Shown one piece after another: positions 1 to 8,918 of a stretch of DNA of 64,000 nucleotides. The translations under genes were made by a program, and so were the position numbers. Location of the stretch: contig NZ_SHKS01000003.1 of NCBI RefSeq assembly GCF_004217285.1, forward strand, positions 469,169 through 533,168, written 5' to 3'. Each line of letters starts with the position of its first letter. Position 1 is the first letter of the stretch. The notes beneath the pieces were generated by a model. The model did no database searches. It worked only from the letters and a program-made list of their open reading frames with translations, and was not told where the DNA came from. Source of the stretch: Streptomyces sp. BK239. Its GTDB lineage: Bacteria; Actinomycetota; Actinomycetes; Streptomycetales; Streptomycetaceae.

Positions 1-114
1 CGCCCGGGACAGGTGCTCCATGGAGGTGCCGTCGTAGCCGCGCTCGTTGAAGACCTGCACGGCGACCGACAGCAGGGTCTCCGGGGTGTACGTGTCGCGT
101 TTGACCGTGGTCAT
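1..114 (-). CDS. TetR-family regulator, N-terminal fragment (probable PaaR-type repressor)
   Basis: Partial gene running off the left edge. The 38 visible residues start at an ATG and read as a TetR-type N-terminal helix-turn-helix lead-in: a LLSVAVQVFNERGYDGTSM stretch matches the first helix and turn of the family. Its ATG overlaps the stop of the upstream dehydrogenase gene by four bases (ATGA), so the two are translationally coupled. In actinobacteria, phenylacetate genes are often controlled by TetR repressors that sense phenylacetyl-CoA. The neighbouring paa genes and two identical palindromic operators (1677-1695, 6814-6832) make this the likely repressor. The ligand domain is outside the window, so the effector cannot be judged. 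Confidence 0.8.
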   Translation of the reverse strand, partial: MTTVKRDTYTPETLLSVAVQVFNERGYDGTSMEHLSRA

Positions 115-1625
115 GAGCTTCCCCTCCGCGTGTCGGCGGCGTGTCCGTGGCGGTACAGCGCGAGGGACGGCGCGTAGCGGCCGGAGGGCTCGCGCAGGTG
201 CAGCTCCTCCAGCAGGTCGTGCGCCCAGACCCGGCCGAGCCTGCGGCTCCACTCGAAGGGGCCGAGCGGGTAGTTCACGCCGAGGCGCATCGCGGTGTCG
301 ATGTCCTCCTCGGTGGCCACGCCCTTGGCGACGGCGTCGTGCGCGAGGTCGACGATCCGCGCGACCGTGCGGGCGACGATCATGCCGGGGACGTCGCCGA
401 TGACGCTGACGTCCTTGCCGAGCGCCTGGAACAGGCCGATCGCCTCGGACAGGGCCTGCGGCGAGGTGTCCTGGGACGCGGACAGGGCGATCCGGGTGGC
501 CTTGCGGTAGTCCAGGGCCAGGTCGAAGTAGACGACGTCGCGGAACTCCACGGACGTCTGCCCGTCGGCGAGCGCCAGCGCGCCGTCGCTGGGCAGGACC
601 AGCCGGGTGCCGTGGTCCTCTTCCTCCTCGCGGACCTGGATGCCCGCCTCGCGGATCATCCCCAGCAGCTCCGAGGCGGGCCCCAGATCCCCCTCGGCGA
701 CGACGTAGGCGGGCGGCCGGTGCTTCTCCGCGGTGTGCGGCTCGGGGCGCTCGGCGCCGTCGCGGTGGTCGTACCAGCCCTGGCCGGTCTTGCGGCCGAG
801 GCGGCCTGACTCGACGAGCCGGCGCTGGGCGAGCGAGGGGGTGAACCGCGCGTCCTGGAAGAAGGATTGCCAGACGGAGTGCGTGACGGACTCGTTGACG
901 TCCTGGCCGATCAGGTCGGTCAGCTCGAACGCGCCCATCTTGAAGCCGCCGGACTCGCGCAGGACGGCGTCGATGGTGGCCGGGTCGGCGCCCTGCGCCT
1001 CGTAGACCGCGAACGCCTCGGCGTAGTAGGGCCGCGCGATGCGGTTGACGATGAAGCCGGGGGTGTCGGCGCAGGCGACGGGTGTCTTGCCCCAGGCGCG
1101 GGCCGTCTCGTACGCGCGTGTGGCGGACGTGACGTCGGTGGCGAAGCCGGAGACGACCTCGACCAGCGGCAGCAGCGGCGCGGGGTTGAAGAAGTGCAGG
1201 CCCACGAGGCGGCCCGGATTGCGCAGGGCGCCGCCGACGGCCGTCACCGACAGGGACGAGGTGTTGGTGGCGAGCAGGCAGTCGTCGCCGACGACGTCCT
1301 CCAGCGCGCGGAACAGCTCCTGCTTGACGTCCAGGCGCTCCAGGACGGCCTCGACGACCAGGGCGCAGTCAGCGAGCTGGGCCAGGTCGTCCACGGGCGT
1401 GAGGCGGGCGCGGGCGGCGTCCCGGTCGGCGGCGGTGAGCCGGTCCTTCTCGACGAGCCGGTCCAGCCGGGCGCAGATCGCGCCGGCGGCCTCCCGGGCC
1501 CGACCGGGGAGGGCGTCGTACAGCCGTACGGGATGGCCCGCGACCAGCGCGACCTGGGCGATGCCCTGACCCATGGTGCCCGTGCCGACGACGGCCACGG
1601 GGCTGCTGAGGTCGAGTGCTGTCAT
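111..1625 (-). CDS. paaH: 3-hydroxyacyl-CoA dehydrogenase, PaaH-like
   Basis: Cytosolic NAD-dependent oxidation of a 3-hydroxyacyl-CoA to the 3-oxoacyl-CoA; in the phenylacetate pathway the substrate would be 3-hydroxyadipyl-CoA. The 504-residue protein opens with the NAD-binding loop GTGTMGQGIA (about residues 14-23) and has the family signature HFFNPAP near residue 143. A second dehydrogenase C-domain follows, ending in a repeat of the MRLGVNYPLGPFEW type, so it has the long two-module architecture of PaaH (about 475 residues in E. coli). It overlaps the TetR start by four bases and is divergent from paaN across an operator. The paa assignment rests on context; a general beta-oxidation role is the alternative. 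Confidence 0.83.
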   Translation of the reverse strand: MTALDLSSPVAVVGTGTMGQGIAQVALVAGHPVRLYDALPGRAREAAGAICARLDRLVEKDRLTAADRDAARARLTPVDDLAQLADCALVVEAVLERLDVKQELFRALEDVVGDDCLLATNTSSLSVTAVGGALRNPGRLVGLHFFNPAPLLPLVEVVSGFATDVTSATRAYETARAWGKTPVACADTPGFIVNRIARPYYAEAFAVYEAQGADPATIDAVLRESGGFKMGAFELTDLIGQDVNESVTHSVWQSFFQDARFTPSLAQRRLVESGRLGRKTGQGWYDHRDGAERPEPHTAEKHRPPAYVVAEGDLGPASELLGMIREAGIQVREEEEDHGTRLVLPSDGALALADGQTSVEFRDVVYFDLALDYRKATRIALSASQDTSPQALSEAIGLFQALGKDVSVIGDVPGMIVARTVARIVDLAHDAVAKGVATEEDIDTAMRLGVNYPLGPFEWSRRLGRVWAHDLLEELHLREPSGRYAPSLALYRHGHAADTRRGSS

Positions 1626-1648
1626 GTGCGCGATCCTCCCGCACGGCG

Positions 1649-1657
1649 TTGTCCACA
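1649..1657 (+). promoter_or_regulatory. Perfect DnaA box (TTGTCCACA) in the paaH-paaN intergenic region
   Basis: Exact match to the Streptomyces DnaA box TTGTCCACA, 20 bases from the palindromic paa operator. A single box may be chance, but seven other perfect boxes lie in this window. Function here is inference. Confidence 0.5.
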
Positions 1658-1676
1658 GATGCGGCGGACCCCCTTG

Positions 1677-1695
1677 TCCCGACCGATCGTTCGGT
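1677..1695. promoter_or_regulatory. Palindromic paa operator, copy 1
   Basis: The 19 bases TCCCGACCGATCGTTCGGT are the exact reverse complement of the sequence at 6814-6832 before paaA. The core ACCGA(A/T)CGATCGGT is a near-perfect palindrome of the size bound by TetR dimers. It lies between the divergent paaH-tetR unit and paaN and could control both. That the linked TetR protein binds it is inferred from position and exact duplication. Confidence 0.75.
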
Positions 1696-1795
1696 TACTC
1701 TAACTCTGACCGTCCGTTCCTGTCCCTGCTTCGCAGGGTTTCCGTCCAGGTCCTGAGCTCGACGACGAGCTCTCACGACGAGGAGTTGGTCCCCC

Positions 1796-3502
1796 ATGGC
1801 CGCCGAACTCACCGCACACGATCTGATCGCCAAGCACCGGCCCACCCTCGACCAGGCCCTGGAAGCGATCCGCACCCGCGCGTACTGGTCGCCGCACCCG
1901 GAGCACCCCAAGGCCTACGGGGAGAACGGCAGTCTGGACGCGGCGGCCGGCAAGGCGGCCTTCGACGCCCTCCTGGGCACCCGCCTCGACCTCGGCCAGC
2001 CCGGCACGGACGACTGGGTCGGCGGCGAGGTCTCCCCGTACGGCGTGGAGCTGGGCGTGACGTACCCGCACGCGGACATCGACGTGCTGCTGCCCGCCAT
2101 GAAGGCCGGACAGCGCGCCTGGCGGGACGCGGGAGCGGAGATCCGCGCGGCGGTCTGCCTGGAGATCCTCAAGCGGATCAGCGACCGCACCCACGAGTTC
2201 GCCCACGCGGTCATGCACACCTCCGGCCAGGCGTTCATGATGGCGTTCCAGGCGGGCGGCCCCCACGCGCAGGACCGCGGCCTGGAGGCCGTGGCGTACG
2301 CGTACGTGGAGCAGGTCCGCACGCCGGACACCGCGGAGTGGACGAAGCCCCAGGGCAAGCGGGAACCGCTCGCCCTCACCAAGCAGTTCACCCCGGTCCC
2401 GCGCGGCATCGCGCTGATGATCGGCTGCAACACCTTCCCCACGTGGAACGGCTACCCGGGCCTGTTCGCCTCCCTGGCCACCGGCAACGCGGTCCTGGTC
2501 AAGCCGCACCCGCGCGCGGTGCTGCCGCTGGCGCTGACCGTGGGCGTCGCGCGCGAGGTGCTCGCCGAGGCGGGCTTCGCCGCCGACCTGGTCGCGCTCG
2601 CCGCCGAGCGGCCCGGCGAGGGCATCGCGAAGACGCTGGCCACGCGGCCCGAGATCAGGATCATCGACTACACCGGATCGACCTCCTTCGGCGACTGGCT
2701 CGAGGCCAACGCCCGCCAGGCGGAGGTCTACACGGAGAAGGCCGGCGTCAACACCGTCCTCGTGGAGTCGACCGGCGACTACAAGGGCATGCTCGCCAAC
2801 CTGGCGTTCTCGCTGTCCCTGTACAGCGGCCAGATGTGCACCACCCCGCAGAACCTGCTGATCCCGCGGGACGGCATCCGCACCGACCAGGGCCACAAGA
2901 CCTTCGACGAGGTCGTCGCCGACCTCGCGCGCGCGGTCGACGGACTCCTGGGCGACGACGCCCGGGCCAACGCCCTGCTGGGCGCCATCGTCAACCCCGA
3001 CGTCAAGGCCCGCCTGGAGGCCGCGGCGAGCCTGGGTGAGGTGGCGCTCGCCTCCCGCGAGGTCGCCAACCCGGAGTTCCCCGACGCTGTCGTGCGCACC
3101 CCCGTGATCGTCAAGCTGGACGGCGCGCGCAAGTTCTGGGAGGGCGCGGACGACGAGCCCGCCTACCTGAGCGAGTGCTTCGGGCCGGTCTCCTTCGCCG
3201 TCGCCGTCGACTCCGCCGCTGACGCCCTGGACCTGCTGCGGCGCACCGTCCGCGAGAAGGGCGCGATGACGGTCGGCGCGTACACCACCGACGAGGAGGT
3301 CGAGCAGGGCATCCAGGAGGTCTGCCTGGAGGAGGCAGCCCAGCTGTCCCTGAACCTCACCGGCGGGGTCTACGTCAACCAGACGGCCGCGTTCTCCGAC
3401 TTCCACGGCTCGGGCGGCAACCCGGCGGCCAACGCCGCACTGTGCGACGGGGCCTTCGTGGCCAACCGCTTCCGGATCGTCGAGGTGCGCAGGGAGGCCT
3501 GA
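1796..3502 (+). CDS. paaN: Phenylacetate degradation aldehyde dehydrogenase PaaN
   Basis: Aldehyde dehydrogenase superfamily member of the PaaN type, acting on a ring-cleavage semialdehyde of phenylacetyl-CoA catabolism in the cytosol. The 568 residues contain the cofactor-fold motif IIDYTGSTSFGD, a general-base glutamate near 314 (YTEKAGVN) and the catalytic cysteine near 348 in SGQMCTTP. It is longer than ordinary aldehyde dehydrogenases (about 480-500), as expected for PaaN, and has no hydratase domain of the kind fused in E. coli PaaZ. The ATG at 1796 follows GAGGAG with good spacing. It is transcribed alone from the operator-bearing region shared with paaH. Confidence 0.9.
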   Translation: MAAELTAHDLIAKHRPTLDQALEAIRTRAYWSPHPEHPKAYGENGSLDAAAGKAAFDALLGTRLDLGQPGTDDWVGGEVSPYGVELGVTYPHADIDVLLPAMKAGQRAWRDAGAEIRAAVCLEILKRISDRTHEFAHAVMHTSGQAFMMAFQAGGPHAQDRGLEAVAYAYVEQVRTPDTAEWTKPQGKREPLALTKQFTPVPRGIALMIGCNTFPTWNGYPGLFASLATGNAVLVKPHPRAVLPLALTVGVAREVLAEAGFAADLVALAAERPGEGIAKTLATRPEIRIIDYTGSTSFGDWLEANARQAEVYTEKAGVNTVLVESTGDYKGMLANLAFSLSLYSGQMCTTPQNLLIPRDGIRTDQGHKTFDEVVADLARAVDGLLGDDARANALLGAIVNPDVKARLEAAASLGEVALASREVANPEFPDAVVRTPVIVKLDGARKFWEGADDEPAYLSECFGPVSFAVAVDSAADALDLLRRTVREKGAMTVGAYTTDEEVEQGIQEVCLEEAAQLSLNLTGGVYVNQTAAFSDFHGSGGNPAANAALCDGAFVANRFRIVEVRREA

Positions 3503-3510
3503 GCAGCCCC

Positions 3511-3528
3511 TGAGGGAGCCCTCCCTCA
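3511..3528. terminator. Possible short bidirectional terminator
   Basis: The inverted repeat TGAGGGA-gccc-TCCCTCA sits between the convergent ends of paaN and the methyltransferase gene and runs into the latter's stop codon. The stem is only 7 bp and has no U-tract, so this is tentative. Confidence 0.4.
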
Positions 3529-4293
3529 AGCGGTGCCGTGCGGCCCCGCGCTCCAGTGATACAGCGTCATGGCCACGCTGGTCGCGAGGTTGTAGCTGGA
3601 GACCTGGGGCCGCATGGGAAGCGCGAGGAGATGGTCGGCACGCGCGCGCAGCGCGCCGGACAGCCCGCTGCGCTCCGAGCCGAAGGCGAGCACGGCGTCG
3701 TCCGGGAGCTTGACGCCCCGGACGTCCTCGCCCTCCGGGTCCAGCGCGAACACCGGCCCGGGCGGCAGCTCCTCGACGCTCAGCCGTTCCACGGCGGTCG
3801 CGAAGTGCAGCCCCGCGCCGCCGCGCACGACGGTCGGATGCCAGGGGTCGAGCGTGCCGGTGGTGACCACCCCGGTCGCCCCGAAGCCGGCGGCCAGCCG
3901 GATCACCGCTCCCGCGTTGCCCAGGTTGCGCGGCTCGTCGAGGACCACGACGGGCGCGGTGCGCGGCTCCCGGGCCAGCGCGCGCAGGTTCGCCTCCCGC
4001 GCGGGACGTACGGCCAGCGCGGCCACGGCGGTGGGATGCCGGCGCGGCACCAGCGCGGCGTACGCCGCCTCGGGCACCTCGGTGAGGAGCGCGTCCAGGG
4101 TCCCCCGGACGTCGGGGGCGAGTTCGTCGGCCAGGGCGAGCGCCGCCCGACGGTCGACGGCGACCGCCGCCGTGACGTCGGCCCCGAAGCGCACGGCGTG
4201 CTTGAGGGCGTGGAAGCCGTCGAGCAGCACGCCGGTTTCGGCGAGCCGCCGCCACCGGCCGAGCAGGCCGCCGAGAGGATCGGGGTCGGTCAT
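3526..4293 (-). CDS. TrmH/SpoU-family RNA 2'-O-methyltransferase
   Basis: Probable SAM-dependent 2'-O-ribose methyltransferase of the SPOUT class, acting on tRNA or 23S rRNA. All three SpoU motifs are present in order in 255 residues: motif 1 NLGNAGAVIR (near 120), motif 2 FGSERSGL (near 205) and motif 3 SYNLATSVAMTLY (near 238), which form the trefoil-knot cofactor site. The N-terminal half would hold the RNA-binding part. The start overlaps the end of the HTTM gene by four bases (ATGA), suggesting one transcript with the two upstream membrane genes, although no functional link is known. The exact RNA substrate cannot be read from sequence. Confidence 0.87.
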   Translation of the reverse strand: MTDPDPLGGLLGRWRRLAETGVLLDGFHALKHAVRFGADVTAAVAVDRRAALALADELAPDVRGTLDALLTEVPEAAYAALVPRRHPTAVAALAVRPAREANLRALAREPRTAPVVVLDEPRNLGNAGAVIRLAAGFGATGVVTTGTLDPWHPTVVRGGAGLHFATAVERLSVEELPPGPVFALDPEGEDVRGVKLPDDAVLAFGSERSGLSGALRARADHLLALPMRPQVSSYNLATSVAMTLYHWSAGPHGTA

Positions 4294-5507
4294 GCCGTGA
4301 AGCCTACGCGGCGTTCTTCGGCCTCCTCGGCCGTGCTCGGGCCCCGCTGAGCGGGCACCGAGACCCCGCCGCGCGAGGTCATCGCCTCACGCACGCGTGC
4401 CGCCCAGCCGCCGAGCCGGCGCAGGAACGGCGTCGACAGGAAGACCGCGTCCGCCGCGATCATCGCAAGGGAGAAGAACGGCAGCCCCAGGACGACGGCG
4501 ATCACCGCGTGCTCGGTCATCATCACCGCGAGCAGCACGTTCTTCACGCGCCGGTTGAACAGCGTGAACGGGAAGGCGACCTGTACGACGACCGTCCCGT
4601 AGGTCACGAGCATCACCATGGTGCCGCTGGCGGACAGCAGGTCCGCGAGCGCCGGCCAGGGCGAGAAGTAGTCCAGGTGCAGCGGGTAGTAGACGGCGGT
4701 GCCGTCCTGCCAGCGCGAGCCCTGGATCTTGTACCAGCCGGCGGTCGCGTAGATCAGACAGGCCTCCGCCATGATCACGAACAGGGCGCCGTTGTGCAGG
4801 ACGTCGGCGACGACGTCCAGCAGGATCCGGGGCTGGGAGGTCTTCCCCAGACGCCCCACGGCCCACCACAAGCCCTGCGCGATCCACACCGCCCAGAGGA
4901 TCACCGGCACGGTCGGATCGCCGTCGAGACGGCCCGCCGCGGTCACGGCGACCAGCGCGAACCCGAGCACGCCCCACAGGGCGGGCCCGATCCGGTCGGT
5001 GACCCGCTCCCCACGCGCGTGTGCCGCCTCCGTGCGCCGCGCCCGGCGGGCGTCCAGGGACCACACCTGGGCGCAGCGCGTGAACACGAGGTAGATCGAC
5101 ATCAGGTGCAGGACGTTGTCGCCGCCGTCGCCCATGAAGATGCTGCGGTTCTGCAGCGAAAGCACGCCGATCATGAAGAGCACGGAGGCCGTGCGGGTGC
5201 GCCAGCCGAGCAGCAGCAGCACGCTCGCCAGCACCGCCAGCGCGTACACGGTCTCGAACCAGAGCCGTCCGTCCGACCACATCAGCGCCGTGAACGCGCC
5301 GTTCTCGTCGATCAGCCGCCGGGCCAGCTGCCAGCTCCAGGGGCCGTCGGGGCCGTAGAGCTCCCCGCGGTGGGGAAGCTCGCGCAGCAGGAACAGCAGC
5401 CAGGTGAGACTGAAGCCGATCCGGACCACCGCGCTCTGGTAGGGACCGAGCGCCGCTCCGGTCACGCGCGCGAGGGCGGCGGACGCCGCTTGGGTGAACC
5501 GGTTCAC
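4290..5507 (-). CDS. HTTM-domain membrane protein (vitamin K carboxylase-like)
   Basis: About 405 residues with many hydrophobic helices, for example [26 protein letters not shown] and [19 protein letters not shown]. The arrangement matches the HTTM (horizontally transferred transmembrane) domain, related to the membrane part of vitamin K-dependent gamma-carboxylase. Elements seen include [19 protein letters not shown] and a mid-protein GDGGDNV. Bacterial HTTM proteins are mostly uncharacterised. I chose the GTG at 5507 because it overlaps the stop of the DUF5819 gene (GTGA); an ATG at 5546 is also open. Coupling to DUF5819 upstream and the methyltransferase downstream suggests one operon. 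No carboxylase activity is demonstrated for this type. Confidence 0.85.
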   Translation of the reverse strand: MNRFTQAASAALARVTGAALGPYQSAVVRIGFSLTWLLFLLRELPHRGELYGPDGPWSWQLARRLIDENGAFTALMWSDGRLWFETVYALAVLASVLLLLGWRTRTASVLFMIGVLSLQNRSIFMGDGGDNVLHLMSIYLVFTRCAQVWSLDARRARRTEAAHARGERVTDRIGPALWGVLGFALVAVTAAGRLDGDPTVPVILWAVWIAQGLWWAVGRLGKTSQPRILLDVVADVLHNGALFVIMAEACLIYATAGWYKIQGSRWQDGTAVYYPLHLDYFSPWPALADLLSASGTMVMLVTYGTVVVQVAFPFTLFNRRVKNVLLAVMMTEHAVIAVVLGLPFFSLAMIAADAVFLSTPFLRRLGGWAARVREAMTSRGGVSVPAQRGPSTAEEAEERRVGFTA

Positions 5508-6514
5508 TGCGCGCCTCCCGCGGTGTCGGCGGCCGTCACCGGCCACCAGGGCAGGACACGGTACGCCGCGCCCGACGACGTCTTCTCGTCACTCCAGCCG
5601 GGCGCCCGCACGTCGGTGGTCCTGGAGCGGACCTGGACGCGCTCGACGACGCCGCCCTCTCCGGCCGCGCCGCCGCGGTCCATGCGCAGGACGACGATGC
5701 GGCGCAGGTAGGACTCCGACAGCGCGCTGCGCGTGCTCACCGAACGGTTCTCGGCGTCATGCGAACCGGTGTAGAAGTCCCAGGCCCGGCGCAGTTCGTT
5801 CTGCTGGGTGTGACTCGGCAGCAGGTTGCCGTCTATGTCGCGGCCGTCCTGGGCGGACAGGTCGTACCAGCCGGTGGTCCGCCTCTCACCGCCCGCGGTG
5901 CGTATGTCGGCGCGGACCTGGACGGCGATGTTCTGCTGGAGCGGGTTCGGGGCGAACAGCTTCCAGTTCTGCTCGAACTCCGGGTAGACCCAGTCGTCGA
6001 CCGCCTCGCCGTGCGTCTTGGTGACCGTGTTGGCGGGTGCGACGTGCAGGAACACCATGCCGACGTGGACGCAGACGGCGACCGCCACGACGGCGACCGC
6101 CAGGGCGGCGGCTATCCGGTAGCCGGTCGACAGAGCCGCGACGCCGGCGCGCGGACCGGGGGCCGCCGCGGCAGGACCGGGCCCGACGGGGACGCCGTCA
6201 GGTTCGGCACGGGCGGCGGGTTGTGCGGCGGCGTCCGCAGGAACAGTGGAGGGGGCGGGGACGGGCGAGTCCGCGCCCGGGCCGCCCGCCACGGGCTCGG
6301 GGGAGTCGGTCCGGTCCGTGGGCTCGCTGTCCGGGGCCGGGCCGCCGCCGGAGGCCTCGGCGCGCGGGCGGGGCACGGAGCCCGTCGCCCGCGGCCCCTC
6401 GCCGGGCGGCGGACCGGTGCCCGGCCCCCGGGACGCCTCCGCCTCCCGCGGGGCGTCGGTGCCTCCGTCGTACGCGTCCATTCCGCCCCGTTCCCCGGAT
6501 CCGTCCGTCTTCAT
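5504..6514 (-). CDS. DUF5819 family single-pass membrane protein
   Basis: About 336 residues. The first ~130 are a disordered Pro/Gly/Glu/Ser-rich cytoplasmic region. One membrane helix follows ([20 protein letters not shown]). The exported part contains [13 protein letters not shown], a hallmark of DUF5819 proteins, then a [13 protein letters not shown] segment and a C-terminal region rich in Arg and Thr. The function is unknown. The ATG at 6514 has GGAAG upstream; an ATG at 6481 is the alternative. Its stop overlaps the HTTM gene start (GTGA), and DUF5819-HTTM pairing is common in actinobacteria, so the two probably form a membrane complex. The N-terminal low complexity makes the exact start uncertain. 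Confidence 0.78.
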   Translation of the reverse strand: MKTDGSGERGGMDAYDGGTDAPREAEASRGPGTGPPPGEGPRATGSVPRPRAEASGGGPAPDSEPTDRTDSPEPVAGGPGADSPVPAPSTVPADAAAQPAARAEPDGVPVGPGPAAAAPGPRAGVAALSTGYRIAAALAVAVVAVAVCVHVGMVFLHVAPANTVTKTHGEAVDDWVYPEFEQNWKLFAPNPLQQNIAVQVRADIRTAGGERRTTGWYDLSAQDGRDIDGNLLPSHTQQNELRRAWDFYTGSHDAENRSVSTRSALSESYLRRIVVLRMDRGGAAGEGGVVERVQVRSRTTDVRAPGWSDEKTSSGAAYRVLPWWPVTAADTAGGAQ

Positions 6515-6868
6515 CCGTCCGTCTTCCGACCGCCCTGCCGTGCCCCGGCCGGCCGCCGGTACGCGCCGCCGGGGCGTTCCGCGTCCCGGCCGTGTACATC
6601 TGGACGGCCTTCGCACGCCCGTCGCACAGTCGTCGCACGAACGGTACTCAGCCCTCGGGGGCCGCGCAGCCCTCCCCCTGTCCCGGCCGGCACGGCGGAG
6701 AGCGCCGCAAGCGGCCGTCATCGGCGCCCTCGCCGGTTGTCCACAGGCCGGCCGGCGAGTTTTCCACAGCGGTTGACACCTTACGACGGCCGTCCCACCA
6801 TGGAATCGCACGGACCGAACGATCGGTCGGGAGAGGCTCGGGCAGAGCCCAAGGTCGAGGGGGACCGC
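6515..6868. promoter_or_regulatory. Divergent regulatory region between DUF5819 and paaA
   Basis: 354 bases without a gene. It holds a perfect DnaA box TTGTCCACA at 6737-6745, a one-mismatch box TTTTCCACA at 6760-6768 and, about 37 bases before the paaA start, the second paa operator. No clear -35/-10 pair could be assigned. Confidence 0.55.
6814..6832. promoter_or_regulatory. Palindromic paa operator, copy 2
   Basis: ACCGAACGATCGGTCGGGA, identical over 19 bases to copy 1 at 1677-1695 in the opposite orientation. It lies 36 bases before the paaA start codon, where a bound repressor would block transcription. The pair defines a small regulon of paaABCDE, paaN and the paaH-tetR unit. Confidence 0.77.
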
Positions 6869-7897
6869 ATGGCGACAGCAGCCGCAGCCGCGCACCAGCC
6901 GGCCCGCACACAGCACGGCGCCCAGGACGGCGCGGTCGACGAGGACGCCTATCAGCGCGTCTTCGACGCCGCCGTGTCCGCGGACGAGCGGATCGAGCCG
7001 CGCGACTGGATGCCCGACGCCTACCGCGCCACGCTGGTCCGCCAGATCGCCCAGCACGCCCATTCCGAGATCATCGGCATGCAGCCGGAGGCGAACTGGA
7101 TCACGCGCGCGCCCTCACTGCGCCGCAAGGCCATCCTGATGGCGAAGGTCCAGGACGAGGCGGGGCACGGGCTGTATCTGTACAGCGCGGCCGAGACCTT
7201 GGGCGTCGGCAGGGACGAACTGCTCGACAAGCTGCACACCGGCCGCCAGAAGTACTCCTCGATCTTCAACTACCCCACGCTGACCTGGGCCGACGTGGGC
7301 GCGATCGGCTGGCTCGTCGACGGCGCCGCGATCACCAACCAGGTGCCCCTGTGCCGCTGCTCCTACGGCCCGTACGCGCGCGCGATGGTCCGTATCTGCA
7401 AGGAGGAGTCCTTCCACCAGCGCCAGGGCTACGAGCTGCTGCTCGCCCTCAGCCGCGGAACGCCGGAGCAGCACGCGATGGCGCAGGACGCGGTCGACCG
7501 CTGGTGGTGGCCCTCGCTGATGATGTTCGGCCCGCCCGACGACGAGTCGGCGCACTCCGCGCAGTCGATGGCCTGGAAGATCAAGCGGCACTCCAACGAC
7601 GAACTGCGCCAGCGCTTCGTCGACATCTGCGTCCCGCAGGCGGAGTCCCTGGGGCTCACGCTCCCCGACCCGGACCTGAAGTGGAACGAGGAGCGGGGAC
7701 ACCACGACTTCGGCCCGATCGACTGGACGGAGTTCAAGGAGGTCCTCAAGGGCAACGGCCCGTGCAACGAACAGCGGATCGACCAGCGAAAGCGGGCCCA
7801 CGACGAGGGCGCCTGGGTACGGGAGGCGGCCGCGGCACACGCGGCCAGGCACAGCGGCGGGGCCACCGGCCGCGGAGCGGGAGTGGAGCAGGCATGA
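6869..7897 (+). CDS. paaA: 1,2-phenylacetyl-CoA epoxidase catalytic subunit PaaA
   Basis: Catalytic alpha subunit of the multicomponent di-iron monooxygenase that epoxidises the ring of phenylacetyl-CoA, the first committed step after CoA activation. In 342 residues it shows the carboxylate/histidine motifs of the ferritin-like di-iron site: [13 protein letters not shown] (about residue 95), then [12 protein letters not shown] (about residue 180) with the second E-x-x-H pair. The C-terminal [11 protein letters not shown] and [12 protein letters not shown] stretches are typical of PaaA. It starts at an ATG behind GAGGGGG and is first in the tightly overlapping paaABCDE operon. The ATG of paaB overlaps its stop. 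Confidence 0.95.
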   Translation: MATAAAAAHQPARTQHGAQDGAVDEDAYQRVFDAAVSADERIEPRDWMPDAYRATLVRQIAQHAHSEIIGMQPEANWITRAPSLRRKAILMAKVQDEAGHGLYLYSAAETLGVGRDELLDKLHTGRQKYSSIFNYPTLTWADVGAIGWLVDGAAITNQVPLCRCSYGPYARAMVRICKEESFHQRQGYELLLALSRGTPEQHAMAQDAVDRWWWPSLMMFGPPDDESAHSAQSMAWKIKRHSNDELRQRFVDICVPQAESLGLTLPDPDLKWNEERGHHDFGPIDWTEFKEVLKGNGPCNEQRIDQRKRAHDEGAWVREAAAAHAARHSGGATGRGAGVEQA

Positions 7898-8181
7898 CGA
7901 ACACCGACTGGCCCCTCTGGGAGGTCTTCGTGCGCTCCCGGCGCGGCCTCTCCCACACCCACGCCGGCAGCCTGCACGCGCCCGACGCGGAGTTCGCCCT
8001 GCGCAACGCCCGCGACCTGTACACCCGGCGCGGTGAGGGCGTCTCCATCTGGGTGGTGCCGTCCACCGCGATCACCGCCTCCTCACCGGACGAGAAGGAC
8101 CCGTTCTTCGAGCCGGCCGCCGACAAGCCGTACCGGCACCCGACGTTCTACGAGATCCCGGAAGGGGTGAAGCACCTGTGA
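7894..8181 (+). CDS. paaB: Phenylacetyl-CoA epoxidase subunit PaaB
   Basis: Small accessory subunit (95 residues, the usual length) of the phenylacetyl-CoA epoxidase. PaaB bridges PaaAC heterodimers in the characterised complex and has no metal site. Recognisable stretches are [16 protein letters not shown] at the start and [14 protein letters not shown] at the end. Its ATG overlaps the paaA stop (ATGA) and its stop overlaps the paaC GTG (GTGA), so stoichiometric synthesis by translational coupling is likely. Confidence 0.94.
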   Translation: MTNTDWPLWEVFVRSRRGLSHTHAGSLHAPDAEFALRNARDLYTRRGEGVSIWVVPSTAITASSPDEKDPFFEPAADKPYRHPTFYEIPEGVKHL

Positions 8182-8918
8182 CCGCGACCGGGAAGACTCG
8201 GACACAGGGCTCGGTCACGCCGGCGGCCCTCGCCCTGGGCGACGACGCCCTGGTGCTCTCCCACCGCCTGGGAGAGTGGATGGGCCACGCGCCCGTGCTG
8301 GAGGAGGAGGTGGCCCTCGCCAACATCGCGCTCGACCTGCTGGGCCAGGCTCGCGTCCTGCTGTCGATGGCCGGCGACGAGGACGACCTCGCCTACCTGC
8401 GCGAGGAACGCGCCTTCCGCAACCTGCAGTTGGTGGAACAGCCCAACGGCGACTTCGCCCACACCATCGCCCGCCAGCTGTACTTCTCCACCTATCAGCA
8501 CCTGCTGTACGCCCAACTGGCCACCGCGGGTGGTCCGTTCGCCGGGCTCGCCGCGAAGGCCGTCAAGGAGGTCGCCTACCACCGCGACCACGCCGAGCAG
8601 TGGACGCTGCGGCTCGGTGACGGCACCGAGCTGAGCCATGAGCGGATGCGGCGGGCGTGCGCGGCGCTATGGCGGTTCACCGGAGAGCTGTTCCAGCCGG
8701 TGGACGGCGTCGACGCCGACCGGACGGCTCTGGAAGCGGCCTGGCTGGAATCGGTCGGGGACGTTCTGCGCCGGGCGGGGCTCGCCCTGCCCGAGGGCGC
8801 GCGCACCGGAGCGTGGAGCGCCGGCGCGGGCCGCCAGGGTGTGCACACCGAGTCCTTCGGGCGGATGCTCGCCGAGATGCAGCACCTGCACCGCAGCCAC
8901 CCGGGGGCGTCATGGTGA
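8178..8918 (+). CDS. paaC: Phenylacetyl-CoA epoxidase structural subunit PaaC
   Basis: Ferritin-like beta subunit (246 residues) that pairs with PaaA but is not itself the catalytic di-iron subunit. Family stretches include LGDDALVLSHRLGEW, ALANIALDLLGQARVLL, the FRNLQLVEQPNGDFAHT block and AVKEVAYHRDHAEQW. It begins with GTG in a GTGA overlap with paaB. Its stop lies inside the first codons of paaD. No truncation or frameshift is visible. Confidence 0.94.
   Translation: MTATGKTRTQGSVTPAALALGDDALVLSHRLGEWMGHAPVLEEEVALANIALDLLGQARVLLSMAGDEDDLAYLREERAFRNLQLVEQPNGDFAHTIARQLYFSTYQHLLYAQLATAGGPFAGLAAKAVKEVAYHRDHAEQWTLRLGDGTELSHERMRRACAALWRFTGELFQPVDGVDADRTALEAAWLESVGDVLRRAGLALPEGARTGAWSAGAGRQGVHTESFGRMLAEMQHLHRSHPGASW

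Noticed and set aside
1700..4255. Large minus-strand ORF of 851 codons opposite paaN and the methyltransferase
   Set aside because: It is antisense to recognisable genes, has Arg/Gly/Ala-rich composition typical of high-G+C shadow frames and no family motif.
5546..5546. Upstream ATG start for the HTTM gene
   Set aside because: It would place 13 codons inside the DUF5819 coding end, whereas the GTG at 5507 gives the GTGA overlap that recurs throughout this window.
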